The notes under the pieces: model-generated
Databases searched by the model: none
Told to the model about the DNA's origin: nothing
What the model saw: only the letters and a program-made list of their open reading frames with translations
Source of the DNA: Cognatundibacterium squillarum
GTDB taxonomy: Bacteria > Pseudomonadota > Gammaproteobacteria > Burkholderiales > Burkholderiaceae_D
Direction of reading: 5' to 3'
Assembly (NCBI RefSeq): GCF_014652435.1
Contig: NZ_BMYU01000004.1
Coordinates: 351,752-415,751 of the forward strand
DNA: 64,000 nt
Part shown: one piece after another, positions 1-8,609 of the stretch
How the letters are laid out: every line of letters begins with the position of its first letter
Position numbering within the stretch: position 1 is the first letter of the stretch
Made by a program: the position numbers and the translations under genes

Positions 1-46
1 TCTGCTGTCTTTGGCGGGAAAAATTCAATACTGAAATTCGGGCTAG

Positions 47-391
47 TCATGATTGCTCAAAAATTAAAGTCGACAATGTCCAGGAGATCACGCTGTATAA
101 CAATGCGCCGCCGGTAGCAGACCAGAATCCGGTGACATGGAAACCATCCACCATATTCGCCACACCCCAGAACAGCAGGCCGTTAATCACGAAAATAAAT
201 AAACCCATGCTGAGCATGGTGACCGGCAAAGTCAGCAAGACCAGCAATGGCCGGATCACGGCATTCACCAGTCCCAGCACCAATGCCACCACCAGCGCGG
301 TACCGAGTCCGTCGATTTGTACGGAATGCATCAGATACGGAATCGCCAGTAAGGCAATGGCATTGATCAGCCAGTTGGCTAACAAACGCAT
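47..391 (-). CDS. small holin-4 family integral membrane protein
   Basis: The product has 114 residues and is almost entirely hydrophobic, with about four predicted membrane segments and no catalytic motif. It resembles the YvlD/phage-holin-4 superfamily, whose chromosomal members are not lysis genes and have no established role. An AGGAG Shine-Dalgarno sits 5-6 nt before the ATG. The gene lies 56 bp downstream of ahcY on the same strand. In Burkholderiales, ahcY, a gene of this family and metF often follow each other, so metF may lie beyond the left edge; the 46 visible bases do not show it. The family is fairly sure; the function is unknown. Confidence 0.8.
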   Translation of the reverse strand: MRLLANWLINAIALLAIPYLMHSVQIDGLGTALVVALVLGLVNAVIRPLLVLLTLPVTMLSMGLFIFVINGLLFWGVANMVDGFHVTGFWSATGGALLYSVISWTLSTLIFEQS

Positions 392-402
392 AACATCTCC
401 TG

Positions 403-442
403 AAAAAAACTCCCCGGTCTGACGAGCATGGCGGGGAGTTTT
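403..442 (-). terminator. intrinsic terminator downstream of ahcY
   Basis: Eleven-base arms (CGGGGAGTTTT and its complement) flank a 15-nt loop, and seven U residues follow on the minus strand. The U-run leads directly into the ribosome binding site of the small membrane protein gene, so read-through or partial termination would set the ahcY to membrane-protein ratio. Confidence 0.7.
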
Positions 443-447
443 GCAGA

Positions 448-1866
448 TTAATAACGGTAGTGTTCAGGCTTGTACGGGCCTTCTTTTTTCACGCCGATAT
501 AGTTCGCCTGCTCTTCGGTCAGTTCAGTCAGCTGTGCGTTGAAGCGGGTCAGCTGCAGACGGGCTACTTTTTCATCCAGATGCTTCGGCAGCGTGTACAC
601 GCCGACCGGATAGTCTGCATTACGCTGGAACAGTTCGATCTGCGCCAGTGTCTGATTCGCGAAGCTGGAGCTCATCACATACGATGGGTGACCGGTTGCA
701 CAACCCAGATTTACCAGACGGCCTTCTGCCAGCAGAATGATACGTTTGCCGTTCGGGAAGATTACGTGATCGACTTGTGGTTTGATGTTTTCCCATGTGT
801 ACTGCTTCAGGGAAGCCACGTCGATTTCATTATCGAAGTGACCGATGTTGCAAACGATGGCCTGATCTTTCATGCGCAGCATGTTGTCATGTGTGATCAC
901 GTGGTAGTTACCGGTCGTGGTCACGAAGATGTCGCCGTGTTCTGCTGCGTAATCCATGGTTACCACGCGGTAACCTTCCATTGCTGCCTGCAGTGCGCAG
1001 ATAGGATCGATTTCTGTAACCCAGACTTGCGCTGCCAGCGCGCGCAGAGCCTGTGCAGAACCCTTACCGACGTCACCGTAACCGCAAACCACAGCAACTT
1101 TACCGGCAACCATCACGTCAGTCGCACGTTTGATACCGTCAACCAGCGATTCGCGGCAACCGTACAGATTATCGAATTTCGATTTGGTCACGGAATCGTT
1201 CACGTTGATTGCAGGGAACGCCAGTTTGCCGTCTTTATGCATTTGATACAGACGATGCACGCCGGTAGTGGTTTCTTCGGTCACGCCTTTAATTTCAGCC
1301 AGACGTTTGGAATACCATTGCGGATCTTTGGCCAGATGTGCGCGGATAGAATTGAACAGGCAGACTTCTTCTTCGGAACCCGGTTTGTCCAGTACGGACA
1401 GATCGGTTTCAGCACGGGTACCCAGATGCAGCAACAGCGTTGCGTCGCCGCCGTCATCCAGAATCATGTTGGAGTAACCGCCGTCAGTCCATTCAAAAAT
1501 GCGGTGGGTGAATTCCCAGTATTCATCCAGACTTTCGCCTTTGAATGCGAATACCGGTGTGCCGCCGGCAGCAATTGCTGCTGCGGCATGGTCTTGTGTG
1601 GAGTAAATATTGCAGGAAGCCCAGCGAACCTGCGCGCCCAGTGCGATCAGTGTTTCAATCAGCACAGCGGTCTGAATCGTCATGTGCAGGGAACCGGTGA
1701 TACGCGCACCTTTCAGTGGCTGGGATGCAGCGAATTCTTTACGAATTGCCATCAGGCCCGGCATTTCGGTTTCAGCGATGCGAATTTCTTTACGGCCCCA
1801 GTCAGCCAGACTCAGGTCGGCAACCAGAAAATCCTGTTGGGTTTGTTGTGTTGTGGTGGCGTTCAT
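448..1866 (-). CDS. ahcY: adenosylhomocysteinase (SAH hydrolase)
   Basis: This NAD-dependent cytosolic enzyme splits S-adenosylhomocysteine to adenosine and homocysteine, relieving product inhibition of methyltransferases and feeding the methionine cycle. The sequence is full length (472 residues) and has the NAD-binding glycine motif GYGDVGKG near the middle and the family C-terminus ending PEHYRY. The ATG at 1866 is preferred over the GTG one codon upstream because an AGGAGG Shine-Dalgarno sits about 6 nt before the ATG but only 3 nt before the GTG. A SAH riboswitch occupies the leader, so expression should rise with the enzyme's own substrate. A terminator hairpin lies between it and the next gene. 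Confidence 0.97.
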   Translation of the reverse strand: MNATTTQQTQQDFLVADLSLADWGRKEIRIAETEMPGLMAIRKEFAASQPLKGARITGSLHMTIQTAVLIETLIALGAQVRWASCNIYSTQDHAAAAIAAGGTPVFAFKGESLDEYWEFTHRIFEWTDGGYSNMILDDGGDATLLLHLGTRAETDLSVLDKPGSEEEVCLFNSIRAHLAKDPQWYSKRLAEIKGVTEETTTGVHRLYQMHKDGKLAFPAINVNDSVTKSKFDNLYGCRESLVDGIKRATDVMVAGKVAVVCGYGDVGKGSAQALRALAAQVWVTEIDPICALQAAMEGYRVVTMDYAAEHGDIFVTTTGNYHVITHDNMLRMKDQAIVCNIGHFDNEIDVASLKQYTWENIKPQVDHVIFPNGKRIILLAEGRLVNLGCATGHPSYVMSSSFANQTLAQIELFQRNADYPVGVYTLPKHLDEKVARLQLTRFNAQLTELTEEQANYIGVKKEGPYKPEHYRY

Positions 1867-1896
1867 CACGCCCTCCTTTCTGAAATGAAAAAAGTA

Positions 1897-2031
1897 ACGT
1901 GAGCGCAGTTGAATTCGGTGATATCCGGAAAACAGATCAAGTGAGCCTCGGCCACATCAGAACTGCAGAAAACGGATCAGAGAAGTTTTTCCAAGCCTGG
2001 CAGGGCTGACCTGTCGCAACGCTCCTTGGAA
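1897..2031 (-). promoter_or_regulatory. SAH riboswitch in the ahcY leader
   Basis: On the minus strand the leader reads CCAAGGAGCGTTGCGACAGG, then CCAGGCTTGG, then after a variable insert of about 85 nt GCGCTCACG, ending about 30 nt before the ahcY ATG. These are the conserved blocks of the S-adenosylhomocysteine riboswitch: CCAAG pairs with CTTGG (P1), and GAGCG can pair with CGCTC (pseudoknot). A TATACT -10 element (2039-2044) sits just upstream, so transcription would start almost at the first aptamer base. SAH riboswitches upstream of ahcY are known in beta- and gammaproteobacteria and usually switch the gene on. The insert length is read from the sequence; the fold was not computed. Confidence 0.9.
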
Positions 2032-2109
2032 AGACTGAAGTATAAACCAGCCTGCCGATTTCTGCACCTGTAGCGCATTGCGGTGCCGCGCTTTATTCTC
2101 CGTTAAGTT

Positions 2110-2586
2110 TCAGGCAACACCGTTATCCGGCAACAGTGATTTACCCATGCAAAGCGACAGATTGTTTTCTGTGTATTTTCCGAAGGCTGTAATCGCGGCA
2201 TAGCCATGCTTACGGTAAAACGCGATGGCGCGCGGATTGGTATGCCGTACTGCCAGACAAATCTGCTGATAACCCCATTGCAGTGCCTGCTGCTCCAGCC
2301 AGCCCAGTACTTGTGCTGCCACGCCGGTTTCACCCGGACGTGCATACATGCGCTTAAGCTCCGCAACCTGCATACCGGCGGGGCGCAGGGCTGCACAAGC
2401 GAGTGGCATACCCTGCGGATTTCGCGCCACAACGAAGCAGGCACCGTCCTGCTGCACATCGCTGGCGCAAAAACTGCTCTGACCACTGTCACCGGTCAGC
2501 AGCACCAGCCGCGCCGATAACTCTGCCAGCAACAAACGTGCATCCGGATGATCAGGCGATTCGGCTTGTATCAGAACGGGCAACAT
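2110..2586 (-). CDS. GNAT family N-acetyltransferase
   Basis: This is a 158-residue protein with the GNAT fold pattern: a basic/aromatic strand (LKRMYARPGETGVAAQ) resembling acetyl-CoA motif A, and a C-terminal HTNPRAIAFYRKHGY segment typical of motif B. It probably transfers acetyl from acetyl-CoA to a small amine or protein N-terminus; the substrate cannot be read from sequence. The ATG at 2586 is chosen because GGAG lies about 8 nt upstream; a longer open frame reaches back into the apt terminator and apt itself and is not credible. It is separated from apt by a terminator, so it may be expressed only by read-through. Confidence 0.85.
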   Translation of the reverse strand: MLPVLIQAESPDHPDARLLLAELSARLVLLTGDSGQSSFCASDVQQDGACFVVARNPQGMPLACAALRPAGMQVAELKRMYARPGETGVAAQVLGWLEQQALQWGYQQICLAVRHTNPRAIAFYRKHGYAAITAFGKYTENNLSLCMGKSLLPDNGVA

Positions 2587-2600
2587 AAACGGACTCCGGA

Positions 2601-2634
2601 AAAGAAAAACGGATGAGGGGAACTCATCCGTTTT
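2601..2634 (-). terminator. intrinsic terminator after apt
   Basis: The 12-base arms (AAAACGGATGAG and its complement) enclose a 5-nt loop and are followed on the minus strand by a U-rich tract (TTTTTCTTTT). It lies 46 bp past the apt stop and just before the GNAT ribosome binding site. Confidence 0.8.
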
Positions 2635-2680
2635 ACGCAAAATCAGTGCCAGCCTGACAAGGCCGCTGACGGTTTGCTGA

Positions 2681-3223
2681 TCAGTGACCGTCGAAATTGC
2701 AGATAGTGAAAAGTGGCAAGCCGCTGTCTTTGATGATGCGCGAACCGCCCAGTTCAGGCAGATCGACAATCACGGCACCTTCCACGACTTCCGCGCCCAG
2801 ACGTTCCAGCAGTTTTTTGCCAGCCATCATCGTGCCGCCGGTCGCGATCAGATCGTCGATCAGTACAACGCGGTCACCTTTTTTGCACGCATCCGCATGC
2901 AGTTCCACCGTTGCGCTGCCGTATTCCAGTTCGTATTCTTCCGATACCGTGTGGAAAGGCAGTTTGCCTTTTTTACGAATCGGTACGAAACCCAGATTCA
3001 GTTCATAGGCCAGCACGGAGCCGATAATGAAGCCGCGCGCATCCAGACCGGCGATTACGTCGATTTTTTCGTCCATGTAGCGATGTACGAACATATCGAT
3101 CAGAACACGGAATACCTTCGGGTTTTGCAGTAACGGGGTGATGTCACGGAACATCACGCCCTGCTGCGGCCAGTCAGGTACGGTACGGATATGCTGTTTG
3201 ATGTACTCGGAGGGATTTAACAT
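2681..3223 (-). CDS. apt: adenine phosphoribosyltransferase
   Basis: This purine salvage enzyme converts adenine and PRPP to AMP in the cytosol. The 180 residues are the usual length. The PRPP-binding loop [13 protein letters not shown] lies around residues 118-130 and the family block [12 protein letters not shown] precedes it. An AAGGA Shine-Dalgarno precedes the ATG. The gene starts 34 bp after the upstream antiporter gene and probably shares its transcript, ending at the terminator at 2601-2634. Confidence 0.96.
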   Translation of the reverse strand: MLNPSEYIKQHIRTVPDWPQQGVMFRDITPLLQNPKVFRVLIDMFVHRYMDEKIDVIAGLDARGFIIGSVLAYELNLGFVPIRKKGKLPFHTVSEEYELEYGSATVELHADACKKGDRVVLIDDLIATGGTMMAGKKLLERLGAEVVEGAVIVDLPELGGSRIIKDSGLPLFTICNFDGH

Positions 3224-3257
3224 CGCCTGAGGTCCTTCAGAATTTTACGATAACCCG

Positions 3258-5240
3258 CTATTTTAGCAGCCGGAGCTCTGCTCTTGCGACTGCTTCCGAG
3301 GTTCCCCTCAAAACAATCACATCACCGGCCTGTAAACCTTGCTCTGCCTGCAACTCCAGACGGCGGCTGCCGCGGCGCATACTGTGAATTTCCGCTTCAG
3401 TATCTTCCAGTGCCAGTTCCGCCAGCGTCTTGCCGACCGCCGTGGCACGTTCAGTCAGCACCACCGTATGCAAACGAATCTGCATCGCATCCGGACTGTC
3501 AGACGCATCGCTGGCACCGTGGAAGAAGCCGCGCAGGGATTCGTAACGCGCATCGCGTGCTGCCTGTACGCGGTGCACCACGCGGCGCAAAGGCACGCCA
3601 AGCAGCACCAGTGCATGCGACGCCAGCATCAGGCTGCCTTCCATCAGCTCCGGCACCACTTCGGTCGCACCGGCGGCGCGCAGTTTTTCCAGATCAACAT
3701 CATCGTGGCTGCGCACAATCACCGGCAGACTCGGATTCAGTTCATTCACAAAATGCAAAATACGCAAGGCAGAAGCCGTGCTGGTATAGGTAATGACCAG
3801 CGCCGACGCGCGGTTGATACCGGCGGCCACCAGACTTTCACGCCGCGCCGCGTCGCCATACGACACATTCGCACCACCAGTCTGTGCTTCGCGCACGCGG
3901 TCGGGGTCCAGATCCAGTGCGTGGTAATCGATATTTTCTTCAGACAGCAAACGCGCCAGATTCTGTCCGCTGCGGCCAAAACCGGCAATGATCACATGCT
4001 TGCGGGTCGACATGGTGCGTGCTGCGATCTGCGTCAGCGCCAGCGATTGCATCATCCATTCATTGGAAGACAGCTTCATCACAATCGCATCCGATTTTGC
4101 CAGAATGAAAGGTGATATCAGCATCGACAACACCATCGACGCCAGAATCAGCTGCAGCAATTCTTTGTCGATCAGGGACAAGGCGCCGGCCTGATTCAGC
4201 AACACAAAGCCGAACTCACCGGCCTGCGCCAGCGCCAGCCCGGTACGCAGCGCGACGCTAGTGGTGCTGCCGAACAAACGCGCCAGTCCGGCAATCAGCA
4301 CAAATTTCAGCAGCAAAGGCACCACGAACAGGAACAGCACGATGCCTGCATTGCTGACCACCAGCTTCAGATTCAGCAGCATCCCGACAGTAATGAAGAA
4401 CAAACCGAGCAGCACATCGCGGAAAGGTTTAATGTCTTCTTCCACCTGATGCCGGTATTCAGTTTCAGAGATCAGCATGCCGGCAACAAACGCGCCCAGC
4501 GCCATCGACAGACCGGCGCGGTCCGTCAGCCATGCCGCACCGAGCGTCACCAGCAACAGGTTCAGCATGAATAATTCCTGCGAACGCCGTTTCACGACGA
4601 TGCGAAACCAGGTTCGCATCAAACGCTGACCGATCACCAGCAACACAAACAGCACCAGCACCGCTTTGCCACCGGCCCATGCCAGCGTCTGTACGATATC
4701 GCCGGAATGCGCCGCCATCGCCGGCACCAGAATCAGCAGCGGCACCACGGCCAGATCCTGAAACAGCAGGATGGCGATAATCTGACGGCCGTGCAGGCTT
4801 TCCAGCTCCAGCCGCTCTGTGAGCATTTTGGACACAATCGCGGTGGATGACATCGCCAGCGCACCACCCAGCGCAAACGACGCCTGCCAGCTGATCGCAA
4901 ACCACTGCGGCAGCCAGTAACTGACAATCGCACCACCGGCCAGCGCCGCCACGATCGTCACCACTACCTGCGCCAGCCCCAGCCCGAACACTTGTTTACG
5001 CATGGTCATCAGCTTGGGCAGCGAGAATTCCAGTCCGATCGAAAACATCAGGAACACCACGCCGAATTCCGCCATTTCATGCGTGACTTCGCTGTCTTCG
5101 GCAAAACCCAGTCCGTGCGGACCGATCAGAACACCGACCACCAGATAGCCCAGTATCGGTGGCAATTGCAGCATACGAAAAGCCACCACACCAAGCACGG
5201 CGGCGGTCAGCAGAGATAAGGTCGTGTCGAGTGCATTCAT
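3258..5240 (-). CDS. Kef-type monovalent cation:proton antiporter (CPA2 family)
   Basis: This inner-membrane K+/H+ or Na+/H+ antiporter has 660 residues. The first about 390 residues form a CPA2 exchanger domain with around a dozen membrane segments (for example ILGYLVVGVLIGPHGLG). A RCK/TrkA-N nucleotide-binding domain follows, with the Rossmann motif GFGRSG at residues 420-425, and then a TrkA-C-like domain at the C-terminus. This matches KefB/KefC/YbaL-type proteins, which regulate potassium efflux and cytoplasmic pH; which cation is carried and whether glutathione gates it cannot be told. It is divergent from kdsD, a neighbour arrangement common in betaproteobacteria, and apt follows on the same strand. 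Confidence 0.9.
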   Translation of the reverse strand: MNALDTTLSLLTAAVLGVVAFRMLQLPPILGYLVVGVLIGPHGLGFAEDSEVTHEMAEFGVVFLMFSIGLEFSLPKLMTMRKQVFGLGLAQVVVTIVAALAGGAIVSYWLPQWFAISWQASFALGGALAMSSTAIVSKMLTERLELESLHGRQIIAILLFQDLAVVPLLILVPAMAAHSGDIVQTLAWAGGKAVLVLFVLLVIGQRLMRTWFRIVVKRRSQELFMLNLLLVTLGAAWLTDRAGLSMALGAFVAGMLISETEYRHQVEEDIKPFRDVLLGLFFITVGMLLNLKLVVSNAGIVLFLFVVPLLLKFVLIAGLARLFGSTTSVALRTGLALAQAGEFGFVLLNQAGALSLIDKELLQLILASMVLSMLISPFILAKSDAIVMKLSSNEWMMQSLALTQIAARTMSTRKHVIIAGFGRSGQNLARLLSEENIDYHALDLDPDRVREAQTGGANVSYGDAARRESLVAAGINRASALVITYTSTASALRILHFVNELNPSLPVIVRSHDDVDLEKLRAAGATEVVPELMEGSLMLASHALVLLGVPLRRVVHRVQAARDARYESLRGFFHGASDASDSPDAMQIRLHTVVLTERATAVGKTLAELALEDTEAEIHSMRRGSRRLELQAEQGLQAGDVIVLRGTSEAVARAELRLLK

Positions 5241-5330
5241 GCAATTATTATTGCCGATTTGCTGCGCTTGCTGGCTGTTTTTATCAATATGCGAACCAAC
5301 AGCATGTGATGGTTTTCCGCATCAGGCACT

Positions 5331-5400
5331 TCCGGAGAGCCGCGCAAACTCTGGGACAACGGCAAATGACTGTGCCGGATGCCGCATTTCAGGGATTTTT
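5331..5400 (+). repeat. dispersed intergenic repeat, copy A
   Basis: This copy aligns without gaps to 5598-5667 over about 65 columns at roughly three quarters identity by eye. Shared blocks are TCCGGAGA, CCGCGCAAACTCTG and CCGCATTTCAGG. It does not encode a recognisable protein. Confidence 0.65.
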
Positions 5401-5597
5401 TGCCCTTTTGAATGCCGTCTGCGGCATTCCGGTGCACCGCTGTCAGTTACGTGGCGGGTACGCTGAAAGAATGAATCTGCCGGAAGACGAAGCGACCGGA
5501 ACGCTGCGTCACCCTCCTCCCCTTAGTCAACGATACCGGAGCCGGTAATCCTTCGGAAAATGTAACTTCATCTGTGCAGCTATCCGCACAGGCATAC

Positions 5598-5667
5598 TCC
5601 GGAGAACCGCGCAAACTCTGAGACACCGCCATATAGCTATGCAGAACACCGCATTTCAGGTGTTTTC
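5598..5667 (+). repeat. dispersed intergenic repeat, copy B
   Basis: This copy matches copy A across its length. Its right half also matches copy C at 34787-34852 through GCTATGCAGAAC and CCGCATTT, separated by one base. It is therefore the bridge that links the three copies. Confidence 0.65.
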
Positions 5668-5832
5668 AGGGTAATTTCGCCAGACTTTTGCCTGTCTGCC
5701 GCTTTATCGCGCTGCATGCGGGAAAAACACAAAAGGCTGACAGCAGGGCCAGCGCGTCGCTACCGGACAGCGCATCGGTGTGGCGCAAAGCAATGTTACA
5801 TCTGGCAGAGTTTTTGCTTACCGGATTTCGTT

Positions 5833-5838
5833 TATACT
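5833..5838 (+). promoter_or_regulatory. candidate -10 element for kdsD
   Basis: TATACT ends 6 bp before the kdsD ATG, so a start site at the usual distance would fall on or next to the start codon. No clear -35 box and no Shine-Dalgarno are visible, so a leaderless transcript is possible; an upstream promoter is the alternative. Confidence 0.3.
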
Positions 5839-5844
5839 TCGGGC

Positions 5845-6876
5845 ATGAAGAATCTGAATGCCCAACCTGTTGAAATACCGCGCCTCTCTGCCGACGCAGC
5901 CGGGCGCGCCGTGGCGCTGGCAGCGGAAACACTGCAGATTGAAGCCGATGCACTGATCGCGCTGCAAGGCCGTCTGCAAGGCGAAGATGCCGAAGCCTTT
6001 ACCCGCGCTGTTGAAGCGTTGCTCGCCTGCAACGGCCGCGTCGTTGTTTCCGGCATCGGCAAATCCGGCCATATCGGCCGCAAAATTGCTGCCACATTCG
6101 CCTCGACCGGTACCCCGTCTTTCTTTGTGCATCCTGCCGAAGCCGCGCACGGCGATCTGGGGATGGTTACGGCGCAAGACGTATTTATCGCGATTTCCTA
6201 TTCCGGAGAATCCGCCGAGCTGATGGCGATCGTTCCCATCATTAAACGTCTGGGCGTGACCACAATCACCATGACCGGCAATCCGGCATCGGGTCTGGCA
6301 AAAATCGCGGATATTCATCTGAACCTGCATGTCGATAAAGAAGCCTGTCCGCTGAATCTGGCACCAACCGCTTCCACCACAGTCACGCTGGCACTCGGCG
6401 ATGCGCTGGCAGTGGCGGTGCTGGATACCCGTGGTTTCCGCGCTGAAGATTTTGCGCGTTCGCATCCCGGTGGTGCACTCGGTCGCCGCTTACTGACGCA
6501 TGTGAAAGACGTGATGCGCAGCGGTGATGCCGTTCCGGCAGTCACACCGGATACACCACTGACCACCGCATTGCTGGAAATCACCAAAAAAGGCATTGCG
6601 ATGACTGCAGTGGTGGATGAGCAGCAGCGCATACTCGGCGTGTTCACCGATGGCGACCTGCGCCGCCTGATGGATGGCGCACGCGATTTCAGCGCGATCC
6701 GTATCGGTGATGTGATGCACCGTCAGCCGCGCACTATCCGGGCTGAGAAACTCGCGGTCGAAGCGGTGGAAATGATGGAAACCTACCGTATTAACCAGTT
6801 ATTAGTCAGCGATGAACAAGGCCGCCTGACCGGTGCGCTGCATATTCATGATCTGACCCGTGCAAAGGTAATCTGA
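5845..6876 (+). CDS. kdsD: D-arabinose 5-phosphate isomerase (KdsD/KpsF)
   Basis: This enzyme isomerises ribulose 5-phosphate to arabinose 5-phosphate, the first step towards the LPS sugar KDO. It has 343 residues: a SIS sugar-isomerase domain (VVSGIGKSGHIGRK near residues 65-78 and the family motif SHPGGALGRRLL) followed by two CBS domains starting at VKDVMR and IGDVMH. The open frame extends upstream, but the ATG at 5845 gives the family length and the usual N-terminus. It opens the operon kdsD-kdsC-lptC-lptA-lptB-rpoN, and its stop overlaps the kdsC start by one base. Confidence 0.95.
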   Translation: MKNLNAQPVEIPRLSADAAGRAVALAAETLQIEADALIALQGRLQGEDAEAFTRAVEALLACNGRVVVSGIGKSGHIGRKIAATFASTGTPSFFVHPAEAAHGDLGMVTAQDVFIAISYSGESAELMAIVPIIKRLGVTTITMTGNPASGLAKIADIHLNLHVDKEACPLNLAPTASTTVTLALGDALAVAVLDTRGFRAEDFARSHPGGALGRRLLTHVKDVMRSGDAVPAVTPDTPLTTALLEITKKGIAMTAVVDEQQRILGVFTDGDLRRLMDGARDFSAIRIGDVMHRQPRTIRAEKLAVEAVEMMETYRINQLLVSDEQGRLTGALHIHDLTRAKVI

Positions 6877-7400
6877 TGTCTGCAATCAATCAAAAAGCAG
6901 CGGCTGTCCGCCTGATGATCTTTGATGTGGATGGCATCCTGACCGATGGCAGCCTGCATTTTTCCGCCGATGGCGAAATCATCAAAACCTTTAATGTGCT
7001 CGATGGACAGGGCATACGCCTGTTACAGGACGCCGGCATCCAGACTGCCATCATCAGCGCCCGCCAGTCACCTGTGGTGCTGAAACGCGCCAGCGATCTG
7101 GGCATCAGCCACATCCGTCAGGGCATCCACGATAAAGCCAGCGCCTTTGCGGCCTTACTGGAAGAATTACAACTGACACCGGCGGAATGCGGCTTCATCG
7201 GCGACGATGTCATCGATTTGCCGGTATTGCGTCAGGTCGGCTTTGCCGCCAGCGTACCGAATGGCCATGCGGAAGTCCGCAGCCGCGTGGATTATGTGAC
7301 CACCGCACAGGGTGGTCGCGGCGCTGTGCGTGAAATCTGTGATCTGATCCTGAAAGCACAGGGTCATTATGATGCCATGCTCGCAAGGTTCCTCGGATGA
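6876..7400 (+). CDS. kdsC: KDO 8-phosphate phosphatase (HAD superfamily)
   Basis: This enzyme removes the phosphate from KDO 8-phosphate, giving free KDO for lipid A-core synthesis. The 174-residue protein is a capless C0-type HAD phosphatase: motif I is FDVDGILTDG near the N-terminus, with the two catalytic aspartates, and motif IV is GDDVIDLPVL. It overlaps both neighbours (TGATG at its start, ATGA at its end), a sign of translational coupling within the KDO/Lpt operon. Confidence 0.95.
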   Translation: MSAINQKAAAVRLMIFDVDGILTDGSLHFSADGEIIKTFNVLDGQGIRLLQDAGIQTAIISARQSPVVLKRASDLGISHIRQGIHDKASAFAALLEELQLTPAECGFIGDDVIDLPVLRQVGFAASVPNGHAEVRSRVDYVTTAQGGRGAVREICDLILKAQGHYDAMLARFLG

Positions 7401-8050
7401 GTATGTCGCTGACCGCTGACCGCTTTAAGACCTGGACCGGTATCGCTTTACTGGCTGCAATCACCATGGGTGTGATCTGGTACTGGCACAGTGTTACCCA
7501 TTTCGGTAGCGGTGATGATCCGTCACGTCAGCGCAAAGAGCCCGATTACTATATCGAACGCTTTAACTACATCAAAATTTCGAATAACGGCAAAGCCAAC
7601 TACCATGTCACCGGCGACCGTCTGCAGCATTTACCGGTGACTGACCAGATCGAAATTTTCCAGCCACTGATCCACAGCTACGATGCCCGTCGCGAACCGG
7701 TAACCTTGCGCGCCGACAGAGCACTGGTGGAACAAAAATCTGCAGCCGAAAATAATACCCGTCAGGAAGACAAAGTCCATTTGCACGGCGATGTCAGGGT
7801 TGTACAGGCAGAACCTGCGCATCCTGAATTCATGCAGTTAACAACCAGTTATCTGATGCTGCTGCCGGATACCGACAAAGTAATCACAGATCAGGCCGTT
7901 GAATTACTCACGCCGCGTGTACGCGCAACCGCTGTCGGGCTGGAAGCCGATCAGATCACACAACAACTTCAGTTACGCAGTCAGGTCAAAGTGCATGTGC
8001 AGCCGCGCAGCCTGAGCCGCACTGCAACCACCTCAAGGAATCCATCATGA
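7397..8050 (+). CDS. lptC: LPS export ABC transporter periplasmic protein LptC
   Basis: LptC is a bitopic inner-membrane protein that passes LPS from the LptB2FG transporter to LptA. The 217 residues begin with one membrane segment (about residues 14-32, GIALLAAITMGVIWYW) followed by a periplasmic beta-jellyroll region. The assignment rests on that topology, the family-like YYIERFNYIKISNNGKANYHVTG region and its position between kdsC and lptA. It overlaps both neighbours by 4 nt. The last about 15 residues are Arg/Ser/Thr-rich and look like an extension. Confidence 0.9.
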   Translation: MSMSLTADRFKTWTGIALLAAITMGVIWYWHSVTHFGSGDDPSRQRKEPDYYIERFNYIKISNNGKANYHVTGDRLQHLPVTDQIEIFQPLIHSYDARREPVTLRADRALVEQKSAAENNTRQEDKVHLHGDVRVVQAEPAHPEFMQLTTSYLMLLPDTDKVITDQAVELLTPRVRATAVGLEADQITQQLQLRSQVKVHVQPRSLSRTATTSRNPS

Positions 8051-8607
8051 CTATCCGACTCCGTCGCTGGCTGCGATGCCTGCTGCCAGTCAGCATGATG
8101 CTGCTGTCGCTCAGCAGCCATGCTGAAAAAGGCGACAAATACAAAGAAATCGTCGCGACTGCAGGTAACTCCCGCGCCGACCTGAAAAAGAATGTTCTGC
8201 ATTTAACCCAGGGCGTGGAAATCAGTCAGGGTTCGCTGGTCATTAAAGCTAACAATGCCGTGATGAGTGAACTGGCTGATGGCTCAACACAATATCTGCT
8301 GAACGGTGTCGCCGGCGCAAAGATGCAGTTCCGTCAGAAGCTTGATGGCGGCAATCGCTGGATGGAAGGCGAAGCTGAAAAAGCGACCTTTAACTCCACT
8401 TCCGGCATGGTGATCCTGACCGGTGATGCCCGCGTCAGAAATCTGGACAGCGGCAAAGTCACGCAGGAACAAAACGGCGAGTATTTATCTTACGACACGA
8501 TCAACGAAGTGTTTGTCGGTGCGAATTCTGCCAGCGGCCAGCATGATGCAAGCAAACCGGCTGTACGTATCGTCATCCAGAGCAAACTGACACCACCGGC
8601 GGAGTAA
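8047..8607 (+). CDS. lptA: LPS transport periplasmic protein LptA
   Basis: LptA polymerises into the periplasmic bridge that carries LPS from LptC to LptD. The protein has 186 residues, an N-terminal signal peptide with a basic start and hydrophobic stretch ending around SSHA, and then OstA-like repeats ([34 protein letters not shown]). It overlaps lptC by 4 nt and lies just before lptB, the standard order. Confidence 0.93.
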   Translation: MTIRLRRWLRCLLPVSMMLLSLSSHAEKGDKYKEIVATAGNSRADLKKNVLHLTQGVEISQGSLVIKANNAVMSELADGSTQYLLNGVAGAKMQFRQKLDGGNRWMEGEAEKATFNSTSGMVILTGDARVRNLDSGKVTQEQNGEYLSYDTINEVFVGANSASGQHDASKPAVRIVIQSKLTPPAE

Positions 8608-8609
8608 AC

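Larger units (their letters stand above)
5241..5844. other. non-coding gap between kef and kdsD with two repeat copies
   Basis: No convincing gene is seen in these about 600 bp. The short open frames have no family resemblance and no ribosome binding site. The stretch holds two copies of a roughly 70-bp imperfect repeat (5331-5400 and 5598-5667) and the divergent promoters of the antiporter and kdsD genes. Confidence 0.7.

Noticed and set aside
47..391. Prophage remnant, suggested by the holin-family protein
   Set aside because: No other phage gene, att site or integrase lies nearby, and the ahcY neighbourhood of such genes is a normal chromosomal arrangement.
460..1902. 480-codon plus-strand frame opposite ahcY
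   Set aside because: It is the antisense shadow of a strongly conserved gene; the translation is Cys/His/Phe-rich and resembles nothing, and no ribosome binding site was seen.
5237..5632. Two short minus-strand proteins sharing SQSLRGSPE
   Set aside because: The shared peptide is explained by the intergenic DNA repeat; the rest of the two frames does not match and no start signals are seen.
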